From positions 1 to 20,160 of the IMG/VR virus record IMGVR_UViG_3300021136_000072: DNA of 20,160 nt. The stretch is one strand, 5' to 3'. Within the stretch, counting starts at the first letter, position 1. Each line of letters begins with the position of its first letter. The notes under the pieces were generated by a model that worked only from the letters and a program-made list of their open reading frames with translations, made no database searches and was not told where the DNA came from. A program made the position numbers and the translations under genes. Source of the stretch: a virus. This document shows, in pieces, positions 13,071-18,896 of the stretch.

Positions 13071-14843
13071 ATGAAAAAAACATTACATTTTCTGTCTGGA
13101 ATTCCACGTTCAGGCTCTACAGTATTAGCTGCTATTCTTAACCAAAACCCAGAAACCCACGTCAGCACAACTTCTGGCTTGGTTCATGCGCTAGATGGTC
13201 TTGCCAATACTTGGCATTCTGCTGGGTTACTTAATGAAAACGACCCAGACCGCAAGAAGTTAGCGCAGACTATGCGTGGCATGATTGATGCGTTCTATGA
13301 GGACACTGATAAGCCCGTAGTAATCGACAAAGGTCGTGGTTGGCCTATTCCCATCATTATGGGCGCTATGACTCAGGTATTAGGTCACGCACCAAAGATC
13401 ATCGCTACAGTACGCCCTGTACCAGACTGTATGGCTTCTTTTGTACGAGTAGCAAAGCCCGAAGACCTTGATGAGTTCATGTACTCAGGACAGTTGGCTG
13501 ACCACTTAAAGGCAGCTTATATCTCCCTACAGCAAGGCTATGAAGCCATGCCAGAGAACTTCCTGTTTGTAGAGTACGACAACCTACTCGCAGACCCTAA
13601 AAAAGAATTAGACCGCATCCATGAGTTCCTTGGATTAGCGCCATTTGAGTATGACTTGTCTAACATTGACGGCACACCAGTAAAAGAAGATGACGAGAAC
13701 CTACATGGTTACGCTGGTATGCACGACATCAAGCCAGAGCTAAAGAAACAGCACTCAGACCGCTCGCAAGATCTATTAAAGCATCACTACAATCAGTTCT
13801 GCCAGCCAGAGTTCTGGAATGACAACAAGCGCACTATGCCTGAGTTAGATGACTTAGACTTGCAGTTAGCCGCTGGTAAAATCGGTGACTTTGTTGAGGG
13901 ATGGAGACTATCTGAGAAGCTACATGCCGAGCGCCCAACAGACCATCGTGCAGCCTATAACCGTTCATGGTACTTACTCAAGCAAGGAAAGGTGCGGGAA
14001 GGCTATAAAGAGATGGATCGAGGACGTTTCTGTGGAATCATTGGCGAGCGTCATCCAGACACCCCAATGCCAGAATGGGACGGGCGTTCTAAAGGCACAA
14101 TCTTGCTCTATTGCGATCATGGATTAGGCGATCAGATCCATCAAGTACGCTATGCTAAAGACTTAGTTGCCCGTGGTAATAAAGTGATTGTTTGCTGTTC
14201 TGGTCAACTGGCGCAGTTGTTTTCCCAAGTTGAAGGTGTGTCTGCTGTGATTCAGCATGGTGCTGAGTATGGTATTTACCATGACTTTTGGGCGTTTGCT
14301 ATGGTAGCTCCAAACTACCTTGGCTATGAGATGAGTGACCTTAAAGGCGCACCATACATTCCTAAGCCAAACGTCATCAAAGGCCGTAAAAAGCGCATTG
14401 GATTGCGTTGGCAGGGTAACTCTAAGTTCGAAGATGACCATAACAAGAAGTTCCCATACAACTTGTTATTTAATGCGGTACAAGGTGCTGACTATGAGTT
14501 CATCTCATTGCAGCGTGACGAAGGCGCAGATGCTTGCCCACCATGGGTAAAACGGGTATCATTAGATAGTTGGCAAGATACCCAGGCAGCAGTAGCGTCT
14601 TGTGACTTGGTGATCTCGTCATGCACCTCAGTAAGCCATTTGGCAGCCGCTATGGGCATTGAGACTTGGGTAGTTATTCCAGTGATGGGTTACTACCTGT
14701 ACGCTTTAGATGGCGATACATGCCCGTACTACGACAACATGACCTTGTTCCGCCAAGAAGTATTTGGTGAATGGCAAACTCCGTTTGATCGCATTAAGGC
14801 TAAACTAACAGTAGAAAAACCACAGATAAGAATGGTAAGTTAA
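13071..14843 (+). CDS. Sulfotransferase - helical (TPR-like) linker - GT-B glycosyltransferase fusion
   Basis: 590 residues in three parts. Residues 1-250: sulfotransferase; the 5'-phosphosulfate loop is SGIPRSGSTVL (9-19), a DKGRGWP motif is at 86-92, and the 3'-phosphate-binding R-x3-D-x3-S is VRPVPDCMASF (R115, D119, S123). It should take sulfate from PAPS. Residues ~260-320: helical, resembling a TPR pair (FVEGWRLSEKLHAERPTDHR, YNRSWYLLKQGKVREGYKEM). Residues ~340-580: GT-B domain of the GT9/TPR-associated type, with GLGDQIHQVRYAKDLVARG (351-369), IGLRWQGNSKF (443-453) and CDLVISSCTSVSHLAAAMG (511-529). Sugar donor and acceptor are unknown. The fusion suggests consecutive sugar addition and sulfation of one acceptor. 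Codon use is visibly more GC-rich than in the RCC1 genes on either side, suggesting separate origin. Confidence 0.85.
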   Translation: MKKTLHFLSGIPRSGSTVLAAILNQNPETHVSTTSGLVHALDGLANTWHSAGLLNENDPDRKKLAQTMRGMIDAFYEDTDKPVVIDKGRGWPIPIIMGAMTQVLGHAPKIIATVRPVPDCMASFVRVAKPEDLDEFMYSGQLADHLKAAYISLQQGYEAMPENFLFVEYDNLLADPKKELDRIHEFLGLAPFEYDLSNIDGTPVKEDDENLHGYAGMHDIKPELKKQHSDRSQDLLKHHYNQFCQPEFWNDNKRTMPELDDLDLQLAAGKIGDFVEGWRLSEKLHAERPTDHRAAYNRSWYLLKQGKVREGYKEMDRGRFCGIIGERHPDTPMPEWDGRSKGTILLYCDHGLGDQIHQVRYAKDLVARGNKVIVCCSGQLAQLFSQVEGVSAVIQHGAEYGIYHDFWAFAMVAPNYLGYEMSDLKGAPYIPKPNVIKGRKKRIGLRWQGNSKFEDDHNKKFPYNLLFNAVQGADYEFISLQRDEGADACPPWVKRVSLDSWQDTQAAVASCDLVISSCTSVSHLAAAMGIETWVVIPVMGYYLYALDGDTCPYYDNMTLFRQEVFGEWQTPFDRIKAKLTVEKPQIRMVS

Positions 14844-16075
14844 TGAGCTATCGGTATTCTAATTCCTTCATTGACCCAGGGTTAAACACCCTGACTAGTC
14901 CATCCCCCTCTGGATCATACACCCAATATGGAGGCATCTGGAAACTCTCCGCAGCAAGCGCAGCTCAGGGGGCTGGCACTTGGGCTACTCCGCCAGCTCC
15001 TCATCTATTAAGTTGGGGAAATAATAATAACGGCCAATTAGGCATTAGTAACATTACTAATTATTCTTCTCCTAAACAAGTAGGAGCATTAACAAATTGG
15101 TCTGTTATTTCTGCTCAAAATATTGCGTTTGTTTCCATTAAAACAGATGGTACTTTATGGTCTTGGGGCGCTAATAATTTGGGTCAATTAGGAAACGGTA
15201 ATACTACCAAATATTCATCACCAAAACAAGTGGGCGCTTTAACAAACTGGTTAAAAGTTTCTTGCGGTTCTTACCATGCGGTCGCCATCAAAACTGATGG
15301 CACAGCTTGGGTATGGGGATATAATTATTCTGGTCAATTAGGTATTTCAACAAACGCTGGTGTAGTTACCGCTGGAGCAACATCGCCTGTTCAACTAGGA
15401 GCGCTGACAAATTGGTCAAAATCTTTTTGTGGCGGTCAAAATTCTTTTGCGATTAAAACAGATGGCACTCTATGGGCTTGGGGAAATAACGGTCAAGGTC
15501 AACTAGGCTTGGGAAATAGAACAAATTATTCATCTCCAAAGCAAGTTGGTTCATTAACAAATTGGCTTAGCATTGCATCTGGTTATTATTTAACAGTTGG
15601 ATTACAAACAAATGGCACAATTTGGTCTTGGGGGCAAAATAACTACGGGCAATTAGGCCTTGGAAATACAACATCCTACTCATCTCCTAAGCAAGTTGGG
15701 TCTCTTACTACATGGCTAAACGCAACAGCAACTTATGGTTCTGTAACTGCTATCAAAACTGACGGCACTCTCTGGTCTTGGGGGTATAACACAGCTGGCC
15801 AATTAGGTATAGGAAACACAACCAATTATTCGTCCCCTAAGCAAATAGGATCCCTAACCAATTGGGCTGTAATATCTGGGGCTGGCGCTTCTCAAGCAGC
15901 AATATATGGCATTAAATCAGATGGCTCTTTATGGGCTTGGGGGTATAACGCTCAGGGGCAATTAGGACTAGGAAACATAACAAATTATTCTTCTCCAAAA
16001 CAAGTTGGTTCATTAACTACATGGTCAACAATTTCAATAAGCCAAAATTCAACATTTGGTATAGCAAAAACTTAA
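14843..16075 (+). CDS. RCC1-type seven-bladed beta-propeller protein C
   Basis: 410 residues, third paralogue. Its leader combines features of the other two: YRYSNSFIDPGLNTLTSPSP resembles the start of A, and YTQYGGIWKLSAASA...GTWATPPAPHLLSWG resembles the leader of B. Seven RCC1 repeats follow, giving one full propeller. Blade 3 carries an insertion (ISTNAGVVTAGATSPVQLG in place of the usual YSSPKQVG loop). It ends TFGIAKT, almost the same closing strand as B. The ATG overlaps the sulfotransferase stop (TAATG), so propeller and modifying enzyme are translationally coupled. Likely a fibre-tip or receptor-binding protein, by context. Confidence 0.85.
   Translation: MSYRYSNSFIDPGLNTLTSPSPSGSYTQYGGIWKLSAASAAQGAGTWATPPAPHLLSWGNNNNGQLGISNITNYSSPKQVGALTNWSVISAQNIAFVSIKTDGTLWSWGANNLGQLGNGNTTKYSSPKQVGALTNWLKVSCGSYHAVAIKTDGTAWVWGYNYSGQLGISTNAGVVTAGATSPVQLGALTNWSKSFCGGQNSFAIKTDGTLWAWGNNGQGQLGLGNRTNYSSPKQVGSLTNWLSIASGYYLTVGLQTNGTIWSWGQNNYGQLGLGNTTSYSSPKQVGSLTTWLNATATYGSVTAIKTDGTLWSWGYNTAGQLGIGNTTNYSSPKQIGSLTNWAVISGAGASQAAIYGIKSDGSLWAWGYNAQGQLGLGNITNYSSPKQVGSLTTWSTISISQNSTFGIAKT
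15005..16075 (+). repeat. Seven RCC1 repeats in protein C
   Basis: Seven tandem ~150-base units homologous to those of proteins A and B, with one longer unit (blade 3). Confidence 0.85.
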
Positions 16076-16091
16076 CAAAAGGAGTATTAAC

Positions 16092-16484
16092 ATGGCATTA
16101 TATGTACAAGTATTAAACAATGAAGTTAAACAGTGTATCGACACCTTACCTGCTGAAGGCGTAGGTAATGCTGGATGGAAGAACGCAATTGAAGTTCACC
16201 CAACCATCATTCCAAATCGTCAAGGTTACACAGCGCACACATTTGATCTAACTCAAGATCCAGTGCAAATCGTGTACGGCACATTTGACATTCCTGTAGC
16301 AGATCGTCAGGCTGGCATGATTGCTAACGCTAATTTTGAAGTAAGTCAATTACTCCAAGGTATGGCACGTGATCCATCTATATTTGATGCGACTAAAGTA
16401 TCTGCTGCTCAGTCTGCTGCTGCGACCAAAATTGCGGCTATTGAAGCTGCTACAACGCACGACCAATTGGATGCTATTCAGTGA
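16092..16484 (+). CDS. Small fibre-associated protein (possible fibre assembly protein)
   Basis: 130 residues, with AAAGGAG before the ATG. The N-terminal part (YVQVLNNEVKQCIDTLPAEG, GWKNAIEVHPTIIPNRQGYT, then FDLTQDPVQIVYGTFDIPVADRQ in pieces) is beta and resembles the short segment phages carry beside fibres, in which a residue string of the type P-V-x-I-x-Y/W-x-x-x-D-x-P-V-x-x-R occurs. The C-terminal ~50 residues are alanine-rich helix (VSAAQSAAATKIAAIEAATT). The layout is reminiscent of tail fibre assembly proteins, but I do not recognise the family firmly. The stop overlaps the GTG start of the methyltransferase. Confidence 0.6.
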   Translation: MALYVQVLNNEVKQCIDTLPAEGVGNAGWKNAIEVHPTIIPNRQGYTAHTFDLTQDPVQIVYGTFDIPVADRQAGMIANANFEVSQLLQGMARDPSIFDATKVSAAQSAAATKIAAIEAATTHDQLDAIQ

Positions 16485-17029
16485 AACTAAATTTGGGTTG
16501 TGGGTACAATAAGTTTGATGGCTACGTCAATGTAGACCATGATTCCCTGTGCCAGCCCGATATCGTTGCAGACCTAGAAGACCGATTGCCTTTTGAAGAT
16601 AACTCGGTGGATGAGATTATTATGTATCACGTCTTGGAGCATTTGGGTCAGGATGTAAAGACTTACTTTTCTATATGGAAAGAGCTTTACCGCATTCTCA
16701 AAAATGACGGAGAGTTGAAAATTACGGTTCCCCACTGGAACCATGAAAACTTCCATCACGATCCTACCCATGTCCGCAAAGTGACTCCTGTTGGCGTTAA
16801 TATGTTTAGTCAAAAGAAAAATCGCCAGACGATTGAAGAAAATGGTCAAGAAACAACACTAGGGTTACAACTAGGAATAGATATAGAGGTTGTTGGCGTA
16901 CACTATGATTTATCGCCTTGGTTCCAGCAAGCTATGCAGGGTCAACCCAGAGAAATAGTGGAAAGGGAAATGGGGCGATATAACAATAGTTGTCATCAAA
17001 TCCACATCTATGCAAAGGCGATTAAATGA
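16481..17029 (+). CDS. Class I SAM-dependent methyltransferase
   Basis: 182 residues from a GTG that overlaps the upstream stop (GTGA). Motif I is LNLGCG at residues 3-8; an acidic residue follows in YVNVDHDS; LPFEDNSVDEIIMYHVLEHL (about 36-55) is the Methyltransf_11-type motif with the usual post-motif HVLEH; ELYRILKNDGELKITVPHW is the beta-strand 5 region. A His-rich segment, NHENFHHDPTHVRKVTP, is typical of the envelope/glycan-modifying branch rather than DNA methyltransferases; no DPPY-type motif exists. The substrate is unknown; a sugar or lipid-linked acceptor is plausible given neighbouring sulfo- and glycosyltransferase domains. The next gene overlaps by ATGA. Confidence 0.8.
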   Translation: MKLNLGCGYNKFDGYVNVDHDSLCQPDIVADLEDRLPFEDNSVDEIIMYHVLEHLGQDVKTYFSIWKELYRILKNDGELKITVPHWNHENFHHDPTHVRKVTPVGVNMFSQKKNRQTIEENGQETTLGLQLGIDIEVVGVHYDLSPWFQQAMQGQPREIVEREMGRYNNSCHQIHIYAKAIK

Positions 17030-17862
17030 AAAAGATCCTCATCATGGGCTTGCCAGGTTCTGGTAAGACTTATTTAGCACAAGCATTAAAAGCTTATTTA
17101 GAAGAGCATGGGGAAATGTCCTATGCTAGAGCATTACAAGAGCATATTGTTGATCTTGGTTGCCAAGTGACTTGGTTCAATGCCGATGAAGTGCGTAAGA
17201 AATATAACGACTGGGATTTCTCAAAAGAAGGGCGTATTCGTCAATCTCTACGCATGGCTGAGTTTGCGCTGTCCGCTGGCGGTGATTATGTGATCTGTGA
17301 TTTTGTAGCGCCCTTGGTTGAGATGCGTAACAACTTCAAAGCAGACTGGACAATCTGGGTCGATACCATTGACGCTGGTCGGTTTGAAGATACCAACAAA
17401 GCGTTCGTGCCTCCAGAGGTGTACGACTTCAGAGTAACGGAACAAAACTGCGAGAAATGGGCTGAGTTCATTGGCAACCACATTATTGAGAATCGCAGAC
17501 GCCCTACCTTTGATTGGCAAAAAGAGACAGTACAAATGTTAGGCAGGTGGCAGCCGTGGCATGTGGGCCACAGAGCGCTATTTGAACGCTCTATAGCTAA
17601 GACTGGTCAAGTAGTTATTCAGATTCGTGACTGTCAAGGCTGGCAGGGTTCCAACCCATTTGCCATAGAGCAAGTTAAGGGCTATATCAAGCGTGATCTA
17701 GATCCGTTGTATCAAGGACAGTATGAAATCCAAGTAGTGCCAAATATTGTAAATATCACCTATGGACGTGATGTTGGCTATAAAATTGAGCAAGAAAGCT
17801 TTGATAAATCAGTAACTGATATTAGTGCTACAAAAATCCGCAAGGAGATGGGAATTGAGTGA
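17026..17862 (+). CDS. APS-kinase-like P-loop domain fused to an HxGH nucleotidyltransferase domain
   Basis: 278 residues. Residues 1-160: a P-loop kinase (GLPGSGKT at 8-15) with WFNADEVR at 50-57 in the place of the LDGD-x-(V/I)-R of CysC, NDWDFSKEGRIRQSLRMAE at 61-79, VICDFVAPL at 89-97, IWVDT at 110-114 and FEDTNKAFVPPE at 120-131, all characteristic of adenylylsulfate kinases; these phosphorylate APS to PAPS, the sulfate donor. Residues 165-278: a nucleotidyltransferase with GRWQPWHVGH (HVGH at 179-182) and ISATKIR at 266-272, as in NMN adenylyl- or cytidylyltransferases. A segment of ~15 extra residues precedes the DEVR motif. Whether the second domain makes APS, NAD or a nucleotide sugar cannot be told from motifs. 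It could supply PAPS to the sulfotransferase encoded 2.2 kb upstream. Confidence 0.8.
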   Translation: MKKILIMGLPGSGKTYLAQALKAYLEEHGEMSYARALQEHIVDLGCQVTWFNADEVRKKYNDWDFSKEGRIRQSLRMAEFALSAGGDYVICDFVAPLVEMRNNFKADWTIWVDTIDAGRFEDTNKAFVPPEVYDFRVTEQNCEKWAEFIGNHIIENRRRPTFDWQKETVQMLGRWQPWHVGHRALFERSIAKTGQVVIQIRDCQGWQGSNPFAIEQVKGYIKRDLDPLYQGQYEIQVVPNIVNITYGRDVGYKIEQESFDKSVTDISATKIRKEMGIE

Positions 17863-18058
17863 TAGCCCCGTTAGAAGCTTAGCTAAAGCCATTTCTTGGA
17901 GGGTTACAGGAACGCTAGATACCTTTATAATTAGCTGGATTATAACTGGTCAAGCGCTATTGGCTTCTAGCATTGCTTTAACCGAGATTATGACAAAAAT
18001 ATGCCTGTTTTGGCTTCATGAACGGGTTTGGAATAAGATTAACTTCGGTAGACAATAA
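17855..18058 (+). CDS. DUF2061 small membrane protein
   Basis: 67 residues from a TTG start at 17855. AAGGAG at 17842-17847 lies 7 bases upstream, and the next residues, SDSPVRSLAKAISWRVTGTL, match the DUF2061 beginning, so this start is preferred over the in-frame upstream codon at 17825. Two hydrophobic segments at about 21-32 and 34-54 separate the conserved RSLAKAISWRVTGTLDTF and HERVWNKINFGR blocks, the standard layout of this two-helix family of unknown function. It overlaps the APS-kinase-like gene by 8 bases, which points to a functional link, perhaps membrane tethering or transport related to sulfate activation. The stop overlaps the next ATG (TAATG). Confidence 0.85.
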   Translation: MSDSPVRSLAKAISWRVTGTLDTFIISWIITGQALLASSIALTEIMTKICLFWLHERVWNKINFGRQ

Positions 18059-18888
18059 TGTTTGGAATAACAGCCTTCGCACAATCTCCTTATGCCAGTT
18101 TAGGCGGCAATAGTTATCAGCTTTCTATTACGGAAGCTACGGTAGCTGTTGCCGATGCTAACAGCGAAGCAGATCAATTTTTTGAGGGCATTGTAGAAGG
18201 CTTTACTGCGGCAGATAGTAATACACAAAGTTCCGCTTTCTTGGATACTTTGATTGAAAATATTACGATGGCCGATTCTGAAACGGCCGCACAAACATCC
18301 AGTTTAAGTATTGCTGAAAATTTCAATCCTTTAGAAAATGAAGTGATTGGTTCTGCTTATACATTCTCATTATCAGAGAATGTCAATATGGCGGAAACAG
18401 AAACCTATGTTTATCTCATAGGGTTTACCATTACCGAAAATGTAAGTATGGCAGATTCTTATGTGGCTAATGCTGCTTTATTTAATAGCATTACTGAAAA
18501 CTTTAGTGTTGGAGATGTCAACAGCCAGGCAGACGCTTTCTTTGATTCAATTGTTGAAGGACTTGGTGTTGCCAACTCCCAGGCGGTACAGGCTGCTTTA
18601 AAAGACAGTATTACAGAAAATATTGGTATGGCAGATTCTTATGTATTCGGATTTATAGCATCCGTTACAGAGAATGTTGGAATGGCAGATTCTAATACAG
18701 CTGCGTTGGTCATTACATTTACTATTGCTGAAAATTTCAATATTGCTGATAGCTATAGCTCTCCATTCCATTTCCTTGATTCTATTATAGAAAATGTCAA
18801 CCTGGGCGATTTGAATAGTACCACGGATTGGATTAAAATTAACGACAATCAGACCCCAAATTGGGTACAAATTAACAATAATCAGTAA
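18058..18888 (+). CDS. Tandem-repeat fibre protein (12 x ~20 aa)
   Basis: 276 residues. After a ~20-residue N-terminus (MFGITAFAQSPYASLGGNSY) come about twelve ~20-residue repeats with consensus S-I-x-E-N-(V/I/F)-x-M-A-D-S-x-x-x-x-A-x-x-F-x, for example SITENIGMADSYV, SVTENVGMADSNT and TIAENFNIADSYS. The acidic, Asn/Ser-rich repeat likely forms a beta-rich shaft, as in tail or capsid fibres carrying similar ESL/M-ADS repeats. It closes with WIKINDNQTPNWVQINNNQ, a short C-terminal motif also known on other phage structural proteins. The protein is notably acidic, unlike the basic small proteins upstream. Predicted virion component; not homologous to the RCC1 proteins. Confidence 0.75.
   Translation: MFGITAFAQSPYASLGGNSYQLSITEATVAVADANSEADQFFEGIVEGFTAADSNTQSSAFLDTLIENITMADSETAAQTSSLSIAENFNPLENEVIGSAYTFSLSENVNMAETETYVYLIGFTITENVSMADSYVANAALFNSITENFSVGDVNSQADAFFDSIVEGLGVANSQAVQAALKDSITENIGMADSYVFGFIASVTENVGMADSNTAALVITFTIAENFNIADSYSSPFHFLDSIIENVNLGDLNSTTDWIKINDNQTPNWVQINNNQ
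18121..18828 (+). repeat. Twelve ~20-residue tandem repeats
   Basis: Repeats of about 60 bases within the gene at 18058-18888. The best-conserved codons are those for ACAGAAAAT (Thr-Glu-Asn) and ATGGCAGATTC (Met-Ala-Asp-Ser); the copies have diverged, so this is an old duplication rather than a recent expansion. Confidence 0.75.
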
Positions 18889-18896
18889 GGATTAAC

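Noticed and set aside
10792-16075. Dense short DNA repeats that might suggest a CRISPR array or a diversity-generating retroelement template
   Set aside because: The repeats are ~150 bases apart, in frame and encode the RCC1 repeat; there are no uniform spacers, no cas genes and no reverse transcriptase or template repeat with adenine-specific changes in the window.
16481-17029. DNA methyltransferase of a restriction-modification or anti-restriction system
   Set aside because: No DPPY/NPPY-type or cytosine-specific PCQ motif and no target-recognition domain; motifs match the small Methyltransf_11 group instead.
17825-17854. Upstream start for the DUF2061 gene
   Set aside because: It would lie within the kinase gene, and the AAGGAG at 17842-17847 points to the TTG at 17855, where the family sequence begins.
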